From contig NC_135557.1 in the NCBI RefSeq assembly GCF_964340395.1, positions 1,217,646-1,281,645 on the forward strand: a stretch of 64,000 nt of DNA, read 5' to 3'. A program made the translations under genes and the position numbers. Below are positions 36,727 through 47,601 of this stretch, in pieces. Below the pieces are notes generated by a model. It was not told the origin of the DNA and did no database searches. It worked only from the letters and a program-made list of their open reading frames with translations. The DNA comes from Glandiceps talaboti. Its lineage: Eukaryota; Hemichordata; Enteropneusta; Spengelidae. The first letter of the stretch is position 1. Every line of letters begins with the position of its first letter.

Positions 36727-38064
36727 GGTAGTGTAGTTACACAACTGTTGATGGTACTGTAGTTACACAACTGTTGATGGTAGTTACACAACTGTTGATG
36801 GTAGTGTAGTTACACAACTGTTGATGGTAGTGTAGTTACACAACTGTTGATGGTAGTGTAGTTACACAACTGTTGATGGTAGTGTAGTTACACAACTGTT
36901 GACGGTAGTGTAGTTACACAACTGTTGACGGTAGTGTAGTTACACAACTGTTGACGGTAGTGTAGTTACACAACTGTTGATGGTAGTGTAGTTACACAAC
37001 TGTTGATGGTAGTTACACAACTGTTGATGGTAGTGTAGTTACACAACTGTTGATGGTAGTGTAGTTACACAACTGTTGACGGTAGTGTAGTTACACAACT
37101 GTTGATGGTAGTGTAGTTACACAACTGTTGATGGTAGTGTAGTTACACAACTGTTGACGGTAGTGTAGTTACACAACTGTTGACGGTAGTGTAGTTACAC
37201 AACTGTTGATGGTAGTGTAGTTACACAACTGTTGATGGTAGTGTAGTTACACAACTGTTGATGGTAGTGTAGTTACACAACTGTTGATGGTAGTTACACA
37301 ACTGTTGATGGTAATGTAGTTACACAACTGTTGATGGTAGTGTAGTTACACAACTGTTGATGGTAGTGTAGTTACACAACTGTTGATGGTACTGTAGTTA
37401 CACAACTGTTGATGGTAGTGTAGTTACACAACTGTTGATGGTAGTTACACAACTGTTGATGGTAATGTAGTTACACAACTGTTGATGGTAGTGTAGTTAC
37501 ACAACTGTTGATGGTAGTGTAGTTACACAACTGTTGATGGTACTGTAGTTACACAACTGATGGTAATGTAGTTACACAACTGTTGATGGTAGTGTAGTTA
37601 CACAACTGTTGATGGTAGTGTAGTTACACAACTGTTGATGGTAGTTACACAACTGTTGATGGTAGTTACACAACTGTTGATGGTAGTGTAGTTACACAAC
37701 TGTTGACGGTAGTGTAGTTACACAACTGTTGATGGTAGTGTAGTTACACAACTGTTGATGGTAATGTAGTTACACAGTTGTTGATGGTAGACTAAGTGTA
37801 GTTACACAACTGTTGATGGTAGTGTAGTTACACAACTGTTGATGGTAGACTAAGTGTAGTTACACAACTGTTGATGGTAGTGTAGTTACACAACTGTTGA
37901 TGGTAGTGTAGTTACACAACTGTTGATGGTAATGTAGTTACACAGTTGTTGATGGTAGACTAAGTGTAGTTACACAACTGTTGATGGTAGTGTAGTTACA
38001 CAACTGTTGATGGTAGTGTAGTTACACAACTGTTGATGGTAGTGTAGTTACACAACTGTTGATG
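36727..38064. repeat. 26-bp minisatellite (21-bp subunits), about 52 copies, within exonuclease pseudogene
   Basis: The unit is GTTGATGGTAGTGTAGTTAC plus ACAACT; short units lack 5 bp (TGTAG), and some carry AGACTAAG. On the - strand, the sequence entering the array from the right (ACATCAACAGTTGTGTAAC, then TACAC) and that leaving it on the left (AACTACACTACCCTAGTTAG) are both one-unit matches in line with exonuclease coding frames. Confidence 0.97.
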
Positions 38065-38589
38065 TTTGTAGTGCTGGTGTTGAACTATTCAGTGTGATGT
38101 AAAACTGTTTTCTAACAAAGTTGACAGTGATACATTACATGTTTCAATCAACCTCTGTAGCATGATAACATCAGCTGTGGCATTATGTGCATCATACATC
38201 TGGCCTATATAATCGTTAGCAAGACTCTCCTGAGAGTAAGAATTTCTACCTGGTAAAATAGATTTAAATAAAGATAAAATTAAGCTATCAACAAAACCTG
38301 CCACAGTTGTTAGAAATTGGTCAAGTAAAGAGGTATCCTGTAAAGATTTAATATTAAATAACGACAATCAAATGAACGACAATTATGACCAACTAAGATG
38401 GGATTATGAACATTCTTCAAAAATGCTAAGAACTTTGTCAAACAAGGCTCTTTTGGTACACACTGTACTGGTTGGCCCTTGTAGCACAGTTTTTCTCCTA
38501 CAATCATGAGGTGAGTCTTCTCTGATGCAATCTGAGATATAGGTTGCTTTGGTAGTTCAGTAATAATTGCAGCACAGGTTTGATACACA

Positions 38590-39320
38590 TGCTCTCCACT
38601 GAACTACATTGGAAGTAATTCTGGGTACATGATAGGGATATATGCAATATGTAACATGTTACACATTCCTACATTTCAGTTGTTCAACTTAAATTATCAA
38701 TAGGTTAAAATTTAATGTTGGGTGACATATTTCTTTAGTGTTTCTTTAGTCGCGAGGTATATTGCGTGAGTGATGTTGTGCTTTGATGTCAAATAAAAAA
38801 TTTGAATTGTGAATTCAATTTTGTACCTAACAAACGGTTGTTCACCAAAAGTACACATACATTTGTAATTACTGAAACGCATTTTGTCAGTCAGCGTATA
38901 CAAAAAAAACAGTAAAATTAATTAGGGTAGTCACTAACTCTACTCTGAACTTATCAATTTACCAACTCTGTATTTGGTTATACTTACATTTCAAATGGTA
39001 CTTTTTCAGTGGCAATAGTCAATTCAACTGTGGCATCCCAACTTTGACTCAGTTTTTAGAAAGTCAGTTCAGTGAAATAAAACAATACATTAAATCAAGG
39101 GCAATATCACAATTCATTGCCCATCTTTGGACTAGCAGTCATAACAGTGATATTGATAATACACTCTCCTTACATTCAGGCATCATCAATATTACTGTCA
39201 CTGTCATGACCACTATCCCTTGGGCATGCCATAAATCATCAGACATGATATTACCCTTGCTATCATGTGTTACCATATAACTGTAGTATAAATACTATTT
39301 ACTCATGCAGTTATACTTAC
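38590..39320. other. Probable intron of the exonuclease pseudogene
   Basis: No homologous coding is seen between the FDIETT exon and the next segment. The family normally has a short sequence here, so a small exon may be lost or too decayed to see. Confidence 0.4.
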
Positions 39321-39699
39321 ATGCAGAAGTGGTTTCAATATCAAAGATAACTGGGGTATACTGTCCTAAATCAATTGGTACTTGTGTAGGTGGTTTTATA
39401 GGTTCAGGAATTTCTTCATTTTGGTATGATTCTGAAAGCCCAATATCTTGCTGGTATGTAACACCTTCTCTGACCTCTGTGGCAGCAATGCTTTTTGCCT
39501 TTTCTCCTTGTGCTTCAACAAAATAGAGTAATATAAAATTAAGTAGGATGAAAAAGGGACGCATGTACATGCTGATGTGCAGGCAGAGATGTTTTTACAA
39601 AAATCTTTAAATTAGATTTCGGGACTGTATACACATGCATGAAAGCGGTCTGTTGGTACAGGTATAGAATTTCTGGGAATATCTCAAAAACAGTGAAGA

Positions 39700-40450
39700 A
39701 ATGTTGCAAGGGCATATACAAACATGCCATCAGGATAGAATCAGACCTTTGACACACCTGTATACCTACAATAATGTATACAGTCATGTGCACACTGGTA
39801 CTGATACATGTAGAACGACAGATCCTGTGACATGCCTGTATACAATCAATCAATCTTTATTGCATAACATCATGCTTTAGCGAGCATGGTAAAGCATACA
39901 AAAATAAGTAAATGAAATACAACCATTTAGCCAACTGCTATACTTTTTACATTAACAAGAAAGTTTCCAAGAGAAAGTTTATCATCTGCAGATAAAATAT
40001 GTAAAAATTTACTTTTGTTATCTAAGGAATGAAAATTGTAATTACTTAATGAAAATGAAGAAAAAAGTTTCTTTCTCTCATTTATGTAATGAGAAAAAAT
40101 AATTAAATGGTGAAATTCATCTTCTACCATATTTTGACAAAATTTACAGAATCTTTCATCCGCAGGAATCTTAGGAGTACAACGCCTTCCTAATTCCATT
40201 TGAATGTTATAATCTGAAATTCTAAATTTAGTCACTAGTGTTCTATGAACAGGATTTTTAATATGAACAAGGTATTTCTCAAAAACAAAATCTGCACAAT
40301 CTATATGTTCTCAATTTGTATACACATCACTGTATCAGCAGTGTACCTACAGCAATGTAGTCATGTGCACACTGGTACTGATACATGTAGAAATACAGAC
40401 CCTGTGACATGCCTGTATACACATCAGCCACACTTCTGGTGACAGGCATG
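39700..40450. repeat. Duplicated ~110-bp sequence split by a LINE insertion
   Basis: GTCATGTGCACACTGGTACT, then GATACATGTAGAA, and CCTGTGACATGCCTGTATAC occur at about 39781-39845 and again at about 40358-40423, with the LINE 3' end between them. Confidence 0.75.
39845..40316 (-). mobile_element. 5'-truncated LINE, 3' end, with 8-bp TSD
   Basis: The - strand frame FEKYLVHIKNPVHRTLVTKF, then RISDYNIQMELGRRC, KIPADERFCKFC and EDEFHHLI is the Cys/His-bearing C-terminus typical of non-LTR retrotransposon ORF2. It continues to a 3' tail TATGCAATAAAGATTGATTG. TGTATACA occurs on both sides (39837-39844 and 40317-40324). Truncation plus tail plus duplication is the signature of target-primed insertion. 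Confidence 0.85.
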
Positions 40451-40565
40451 TATGTGACCAAAACTCTGTTACACCACAACCCTGACCATGCCAGCTTTGC
40501 AAACACAGACCTGTACCAAGAAATGTAACAGGTTCTGCACATGACCTGCTTTTTCTGTGATTTTT

Positions 40566-42187
40566 TAGTCCCCGCGGACGAAGTCCGGAACAGGGACTTA
40601 TGGATTGGGTTCCGTCTGTCCGTGCGTCAGTCCGTCCGCAGCCGTTTCTTGGAGATGCCTGGACCGATTTTTTTAAAACTTGGTACAGGGGCAACATACT
40701 ATGGCATACATATGCACGTCAATTTGTTTTATAATTCGATCCAATATGGCCGCCTAGCAACCATTTTGTTTGCTAATTTTCCCTGTCTAAAGCCATAACT
40801 CAGACATGCTTTAACAGATCTCATTCAAAGTTGGCATTAGGACAGTGTTCTATGACATACATGTGCATATTAATTGTTGTCATGATACGATCCAATATGG
40901 CCGCCTAGCAGCCATTTTGTTTGTGAATTTTCATGTCCAAAGCCATAACTCAGACATGCTTGAACAGATCTCATTCAAAGTTGGTATTAGGACAGTGTTC
41001 TATGACATACATGTGCATATCCATTTTCATTGTGATACGATCCAATATGGCTGCCTGGTAGCCATTTTGTTTGCGTATTTTCATGTCCAAAGCCATAACT
41101 CAGACATGCTTGAACAGATATCATTCAAAGTTGGTATTAGGACAGTGTTCTATGACATACATGTGCATATCCATTTTCGTCGTGATACGATCCAATATGG
41201 CTGCCTGGCAGCCATTTTGTTTTGTGAATTTTCCATGTCCAAAGCCATAACTCAGACATGCTTAAACAGATCTCATTCAAAGTTGGTATTAGGACAGTGT
41301 TCTATGACATACATGTGTATATCCATTTTTATTGTGATACGATCCAATATGGCTGCCTGGTAGCCATTTTGTTTGCGTATTTTCATGTCCAAAGCCATAA
41401 CTCAGACATGCTTGAACAGATCTCATTCAAAGTTGGTATTAGGACAGTGTTCTATGACATACATGTGCATATCCATTTTCATTGTGATACGATCCAATAT
41501 GGCTGCCTGGTAGCCATTTTGTTTGCGTATTTTCATGTCCAAAGCCATAACTCAGACATGCTTAAACAGATCTCATTCAAAGTTGGTATTAGGACAGTGT
41601 TCTATGACATACATGTGCATATCCATTTTCGTCGTGATACGATCCAATATGGCTGCCTGGCAGCCATTTTGTTTGTGAATTTTCCATGTCCAAAGCCATA
41701 ACTCAGACATGCTTAAACAGATCTCATTCAAAGTTGGTATTAGGACAGTGTTCTATGACATACATGTGTATATCCATTTTCATTGTGATACGATCCAATA
41801 TGGCTGCCTGGTAGCCATTTTGTTTGCGTATTTTCATGTCCAAAGCCATAACTCAGACATGCTTGAACAGATCTCATTCAAAGTTGGCATTAGGACAGCG
41901 TTCTATGACATACATGTGCATATCCATTTTCGTCATGATACGATCCAATATGGCTGCCTGGCAGCCATTTTGTTTGTGAATTTTCCATGTCCAAAGCCAT
42001 ATAACTCAGACTCCATTTTCATCGTGATATGATCCCCCATACCCAACCAATCCTTTATTGTTGGAGGCATATTCCATGTCCAACAAGCACACACAACATA
42101 TCTAAGTCTGTTTGTTTTAGGTTCACAAATGTTGTTGCGTGATCAGAGTAGTGATAATTCCTTAAAACCCAATTATAGCGGGGACTA
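40566..42187 (+). mobile_element. TAGTCCCCGC-family repeat element, copy 1
   Basis: It begins TAGTCCCCGCGGACGAAGTC, with a subterminal hairpin AGTCCCCG...CAGGGACT, and ends AGCGGGGACTA, so the two termini are inverted (about 10 bp). Inside are a unique 5' part, about eight 150-bp tandem units, and a unique 3' part (GTTGTTGCGTGATCAGAGTA, then GTGATAATTCCTTAAAACCC). Copy 2 at 42622 has the same order. No transposase; superfamily unknown. The tail TATGTCATTCTCAATGACTTG follows both copies and may be part of the element. Confidence 0.7.
40830..42005 (+). repeat. 150-bp internal tandem repeat, about 8 units
   Basis: The unit contains CCAAAGCCATAACTCAGACA, CAAAGTTGGTATTAGGACAG and GATACGATCCAATATGGC. 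Some units carry the perfect 19-bp palindrome ATGGCTGCCTGGCAGCCAT. The length is divisible by three and free of stops in one frame, which explains long ORFs of a repeated ~50-residue motif. Confidence 0.96.
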
Positions 42188-42620
42188 TGTCATTCTCAAT
42201 GACTTGTTAATTGATACACACCTTTATTCTTTGCAGCTTTCCTTCTTTTGTCCTTTTCTTTTCTGTGACTTTCTTTGTCTTCTTATCAATCATACTACCA
42301 TAAATTTCACAACTTCTACTAGGTGACACTGACAGCATATTTTTTTGTGGACCTGAAAAAGAGCACATTGTTGTTAATAAACAATTTGCAACTTCAAAAC
42401 CATTATATAAATGAAAAAGAGGCAGGACATTGGTAGATATTTAAGTAATTCATCACTAATGAGAGGCAAATTTGTATATACATCAGATTATACCATCAAT
42501 TCTGTAGAAAATGGATTTATCGATACAATGTTTGTCTTTAAATGGTTATAACTTTTTTAGATCTGACCGACTCAGTCGTGATAAACGTAGCAAGAGAGCT
42601 GCTGGGGGATCAGTTATCTT
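42188..42620. other. Spacer between the two TAGTCCCCGC elements, no gene seen
   Basis: AT-rich sequence with a T/C-rich stretch; no supported coding region. Confidence 0.4.
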
Positions 42621-42621
42621 T

Positions 42622-45203
42622 TTAGTCCCCGCCGTCCAGGACGGGGACTTATGGTCATGGTCATGATACGATCCAATATGGCCACCTAGCAGCCATTTTG
42701 TTTGCGAATTTTCCATGTCCAAAGCCATAACTCAGACATGCTTGAACAGATTCTATGACATACATGTGCATATCCATTTTCATCGTGATACGATCCAATA
42801 TGGCCGCCTGGCAGCCATTTTCTTTGCGAATTTTCCATGTCCAAAGCCATAACACAGACATGCTTGAACAGATCTCATTCAAAGTTGGTATTAGGACAGT
42901 GTTCTATGACATACATGTGCGTATTCATTGTTGTTGTGATACGATCCAATATGGCCGCGTGGCAGCCATTTTGTTTGCGATTTTTCTATGTCCAAAGCCA
43001 TAACTCAGACATGCTTGAACAGATCTCATTCAAAGTTGGTATTAGGACAGTGTTCTATGACATACATGTGCATATTCATTGTTGTTGTGATACGATCCAA
43101 TATGGCCGCCTGGCAGCCATTTTATTTGCGATTTTTCTATGTCCAAAGCCATAACTCAGACATGCTTGAACAGATCTCATTCAAAGTTGGTATTAGGACA
43201 GTGTTCTATGACATACATTTGCATATCCATTTTCGTCGTGATACAATCCCCCATACCCGACCCATCCTTTATTGTTGTAGGCATGTTCCATGTCCAACAA
43301 GCAGACACAACATAACTAAGTCTGTTTGATTTAGGTTCACAAGTGTTGTTGCGTGATCAGAGTAGTGATAATTCCTTAAAGTGTACATGCAAAGGTACAT
43401 ACTTTTTTTCGTAATTATGTTTATTTTTCCATAAAAACAAAGGAAATCGGGTTTGTAATAGTACAATATAATTCTAACACGAGAAATTGCGCGAAAAATG
43501 AGGCACTCTTGGCTCAGCCACAGAGCACCTTCAGGTAAGTACCTCTCATTTGCATATGGATAGGACAGCATTTGGAACTTTATGACGTCAATGCAGGAAC
43601 ACAAACGCATTCGTCACTGTATCTTTACATGTAAAGCCATTATGGTCGAACCAGAAGGTCAACTTCAAAACCCGTTTTCGCCAGAACCCGACGTTGAATA
43701 TTGATCAGATTCCTCAAGCGTAGAGCAATACACTCCAGCATTAACATCATTCGAACCGACAGCTAGCAGTAACGATAGTTCCTCTGGTAGTGAATGAGTA
43801 TGTCCTAGTGAAGCCGTGTTGTTTACTTTTAGTGAATGCTGTTATCAGCGTCCTTTGTTGACATAGCTATTCAATGGGTGGAAAACAGCTCCTGCAGACA
43901 ATGTAATCGAAACGAAAATTTCCATACCCATCAAACATACAGAGAATGAGAATGGCTTCAAGAGTTCCCCATAATATTCTCTCAAGTTGTTCAAATGTAG
44001 CATGTGTCGTAACAGTACATTCAATCTATGACCATTCAAAATCTTCGCGAAAGTAGACCCACAAATTCGTTAGAGCAGAACGCTTTGTTGGCTAACCGTC
44101 CCTCTTGAAAGCTATGTGTACACGTACTTTATTTCATTTTTTACTGCGTTCATTACCATCCACACAGTGACATGAAGTGGTTTCATCTTCTTTCAAAGCA
44201 CAGCCCATGTTCACTGAAGCCGGCCGTACTGTGGTGTATTGTGTATTGTCTCCGACCAGTTTTGTTTGAGTTTTTTTTTATGGATAGACATGTCTTACGT
44301 TGTGGAAGTTATTTGACCTGGGAGCGTGAAGCTTTGTTCTGACTGTACTTTGCTGTGTCCATCCACTTTTGACATGTGATTAGCATGACACAGTAATTGT
44401 TCATGTAGACAAAACAATGGAAACAAAAATAGCAACATTATAATGAGCGTTGCGTCTTTTTACTTTGATATGATTCCGACGATGTATGTGATGTATCACA
44501 ATGAAAACGATCGACTCCCAGCAACATGGAAATCAAAACATACAATCGGACTACGCATTGTTTAAAAACAAATGCTATCGCAATGAAAATATTTTATGAA
44601 GCTAACTTGCTTTCTTGAAAACATAATTTCAAATTATTTTATTTGTCTTCCTTTTTTCGCTTTGATCATGGCTACACCGGTGGCGTGGAGAACCCCGGCC
44701 CCGGTAACATTTACCGACTTTCACTGTATGGCGTCACTGTCCAGTTTTTACGTGATTTCAACTGCCTTCACCCATTATTACCTACTCAGTTATATCACTC
44801 GGAAATGTGTGTAGGGTGATGTTTCACTGCGGGTGCTGCCAACAAAACACCAAGGAACCATTGCTGTCGGAAGACTAAACTGGTACACCACAATATGTAC
44901 AGTTACAGATAATACTATATGGCAAGCGTAATTAATAATTCATAAGTAAACATTACACAAAGGCTTAGAAGGCTTTTGTAACATGTGGGACCTCGACACC
45001 TTTCGTGAGCTGGTTGCGGTGCCAAAAACAGGGGATTAAGGGGGCAAGTATTTTTGCGACTTTCTTGCCAATGCACGCCATATTTAGAGGTATGAAAGCA
45101 ATTTCATTTATTTTTATGGCAAAATATACTTAATTACGAAAAAAGGTATGTACCTTTGCATGTACACTTTAAAACCCAATCATAGCGGGGACTATGTCAT
45201 TCT
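42622..45203 (+). mobile_element. TAGTCCCCGC-family repeat element, copy 2 (split by TTAA element)
   Basis: It starts TAGTCCCCGCCGTCCAGGAC, lacks most of the unique 5' part of copy 1, then has about four 150-bp units (about 42660-43250) and the shared 3' part, ending GCGGGGACTATG near 45185 and TCAATGACTTG at about 45207. The 3' part is interrupted at TTAA by the element at 43380-45168. Confidence 0.7.
43380..45168. mobile_element. 1.79-kb TIR element at a TTAA target (piggyBac/Kolobok-like by target)
   Basis: The termini start AGTGTACATGCAAAGGTACA, and the TIRs match imperfectly for about 55 bp. TTAA flanks both ends (43376-43379 and 45169-45172). The empty site ATTCCTTAAAACCC is present at about 42158-42171 in element copy 1, so both the boundaries and the duplication are seen directly. 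TTAA duplication is known for piggyBac and Kolobok elements; the superfamily is not resolved. The interior has no ORF I recognise (the longest are 64-72 codons). Confidence 0.9.
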
Positions 45204-45207
45204 CAAT

Positions 45208-46196
45208 GACTTGTTTAAGTCTAAATTTAAAAGTGGTATTACGAAACTAGATTCAAAACTTTCTGATTTTCTTTGGGGTAAACTTGACATAAGTATGTTT
45301 TCTTCTATTTAAATAGAGATATTTTTATTTGTTGTGTATATTTACCTCCTCAAGGTTCTATGAAGCATATAAATAATGACTATTTTGATATTCTTCAAAC
45401 AGAGATTTTATATTATTCATCTTTAAGGGATATTATCTTACTTTGTGATTTCAATGCACGTACTGGAAACTTGTTGATGATGAAACAGAATTTTGTCCAA
45501 CAGAGACTGATTATTTACCTGATAACTTTCATGATAGAGCTTCTATGGATGCAGGTAAATTTTGCAATAATAGTTTTGGTAGACAACTCATTGATTTATG
45601 CATTCAAAATAATTTATTAATTTTGAATGGTAGATCTGTTGCTGATTTAAATGGAAAGCCAACTTGTAATAAGCCTAGTGGATATAGCATTGTAGACTAT
45701 GGTATTATTACCAAATCATTCTTTGCGCAGGTTCAGTATTTTAAGGTTTTTGATTTGTCACATTTATCTGATCATTGCCCAGTTGGTCTTTCATTACAAA
45801 TGAATTCTAACTTGTTAATTTCTAATAATAAGTCTTCTGTTAATGCGTTACCTTATCCAAGTAAGTATATATGGGATGATAATTCAAAACAAATTTTCCT
45901 TGATAATTTGCATTGTCCATCTTTGAAAGATGATTTTGAGAAGTTAAATTATGCTTGTGGTAATATGATGAATAGTAGTGATATTGTTTCTCATTTTGAA
46001 AATATTCTTTACAAGGTCTCAGATAAATCACTCAAGAAGATTACACCAAAAATTAATTTTAAAAGGAAAAATAAGAAAAGTCAGCCTTGGTTTGATAAAT
46101 CATGTTTTATTTTGCGTAAGGAGTTAAAAGATTCTTTTGTTTTGAGACTGTCGTTCCTACAGACAATAGTTGGAATACAACAGAACTTATTATAGT
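45208..46196 (+). pseudogene. LINE endonuclease (APE-type) ORF2 fragment
   Basis: APE endonucleases nick the target for LINE insertion. The reading is LDSKLSDFLWGKLD, then VYLPPQGS, ILLCDFNARTGN (D.N motif), RQLIDLCIQNNLLILNGR, GYSIVDYGI and LSDHCPVGLSLQ (SDH motif), then a Lys-rich linker ending QPWFDKSCF. One base near 45475 shifts the frame between ARTGN and MDAGKF, and there is an earlier stop/shift near 45320. Downstream it breaks off at about 46196 with no RT of the same family, so it is a 3'-truncated or rearranged fragment. Confidence 0.88.
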
Positions 46197-47040
46197 TATT
46201 TTTTCTCATTGATTGCTATTTGCCCATTGCTGTTAGTGATCTCCTGGCCAACCACAACATGTACTGTGAAGCATTAGAACATTGTAGCATAGCACTCATC
46301 GTAGAAAGAGTTTTAAAGGCCCCCCAAAAAATTGTTTCTGGTCAGCGCCCAGTACCTTTTTTTCATTTTTGTCCAACCAATTCAGTCAGCAGATGAAAGG
46401 GAAAACACAAAAGTGCCTCTTCCTAAATAATTGCCACCAGTGAAGACAACTGCAAAACCAATTATGAACTAGCATATGACATCTGCCCCACGTACACACT
46501 TGCTGTAAAGTACTAAATAAAAAGAACAGTAACTGCAATGATAAGTAGATTGATTAACATTTGTTGAAAATGTAAAAAAAAATTGCATCGTCACACCACT
46601 TTAGAGAACATTTCCTGATGAGAAACTATGTTTTCCTTTTTAGTGGCCTACCAAAATATGCCAATAACTTATTAAAACTAAAAGCTACATTAGTGATATT
46701 TCAGGACAGGTGCACTTTGGTATCGCAAATGTACGTACCAAGTTATAATGAATTTCAAGCGTGCATTCTTGAGATATAGCCTAATTACCGAAAATCATTA
46801 ATTACATAAATTGCTCATTAATATTCATGGCATGTTTACCAAAACCTAATCAGTTCTTGCCATTACCCTACGGAACATGTGTACAAAATTTCATTTGAAT
46901 TGAGCCAGTCGTTTTGGAGAAAAGGATGACAGACAGACACACACACGGACACACAGACACATACTTTCACCCACTAATATCTCTTCGTTACAGAAGAAAA
47001 AATGGCTGACGCACATATATTTTAGTCAGTCTAGGGGGTT
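46197..47040. repeat. Old dispersed repeat with CAGACAGACACACAC tail
   Basis: At 46640-46990, phrases such as ATATAGCCTAATTACCGAAA, TTTACCAAAACCTAATCAGT and AGACAGACACACACACGG also occur at 56390-57080 and 58300-58440. The rest (46197-46640) is unassigned. Confidence 0.55.
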
Positions 47041-47601
47041 TTATTGCGCACAAACATATGCGTGATGGAATTCGGTGTACTTAACCTTAAGCACCTGATC
47101 GAAATGAAAGTTCACCCTAATATTATTCTGTGGTTACATGACTTTTTAAGGGATCGTCCTCAACGCGTTAATGTAAGTGGTCACATTTCAGATGAGATTG
47201 CTTTAAACATTGGTGCACCACAGGGTTGTGTGCTATCTCCAACCCTTTTCTCAATCTACACTGATCACATGAGGTGTAATACTGCAATTACTTGTCTTTT
47301 TAAATTTGCTGACATGTCTCTTGTTGGCTTACTTAAAGATGAAGATTCCTTAGCTGGTTATTTTTGTGAGATTGGAATTTTAACAAACTGGTGTAAAGAA
47401 AGTTTCTTAGAAATGAATGTCAGTAAAACAATAGAACTGGTTGTTGGCTGTAAATGTGATGAATTTTCACCTGTTTTAATCAATGACAATCCTGTTGACA
47501 TAGTAACAGGCTTTAAATATTTAGGGTCTTTTATGGATGAAAAAGTATACTTCAATATAAACACAGATCATATCACAAAACAAGCAACCTATCGGTCAAA
47601 A
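47041..47601 (+). pseudogene. LINE reverse transcriptase, 5' portion (palm), CR1/Rex-like
   Basis: The frame gives LKHLIEMKVHPNIILWLHDF, RPQRVNVSG, GAPQGCVLSPTLFSIYTD (motif B) and FKFADMSLVG where FADD is expected, so one catalytic Asp is missing. It continues WCKESFLEMNVSKT and FKYLGSFMDEK and stops at RSK, where a TIR element interrupts it. The remainder is at 49249. The pattern resembles the CR1/Rex group of LINEs; that label is by recollection of motif style. Confidence 0.87.

Larger units (their letters stand above)
36517..39512 (-). pseudogene. DEDDh 3'-5' exonuclease-like gene, broken (DnaQ/PolC-type exonuclease fold)
   Basis: DEDDh enzymes remove nucleotides from 3' ends with two metals. 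Exon A (39321-39512, acceptor TTGAAG, donor GTAAGT) ends TPVIFDIETT (ExoI, D and E). The segment about 38590-38089 gives LCYKGQPVQCVP, ILVGHNCRSFDC (ExoII), GFVDSLIL, GRNSYSQESL and YDAHNATADVIMLQRL (ExoIII, H and D). The terminal segment 36744-36517 gives VDNKVLSKSMAQKVAGSGLC and LHSAYQRDGF, ending TAA. A 1-nt shift follows FDC, a second lies near ENSF, and the last two segments are separated by a 26-bp minisatellite. All four catalytic positions are still readable. Possibly a member of a dispersed invertebrate exonuclease family; the family name is inference. Confidence 0.7.

Noticed and set aside
38570-38610. tRNA-like phrase (GCTCTCCACTGAACTAC)
   Set aside because: No complete cloverleaf or A/B box pair around it; it lies next to exonuclease coding.
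40845-43329. ORFs of 105-172 codons with a ~50-residue repeat (FYDIHVHIHF...ISFKVGIRT)
   Set aside because: A 150-bp unit is divisible by three, so one stop-free unit stays open when repeated. Peptide composition and the family's repeat nature argue against a gene.
44596-44814. 72-codon ORF inside the TTAA element (MKLTCFLENIISNYFICLPF...)
   Set aside because: Hydrophobic but with no transposase motif, and no matching frame beyond it; too short to call.
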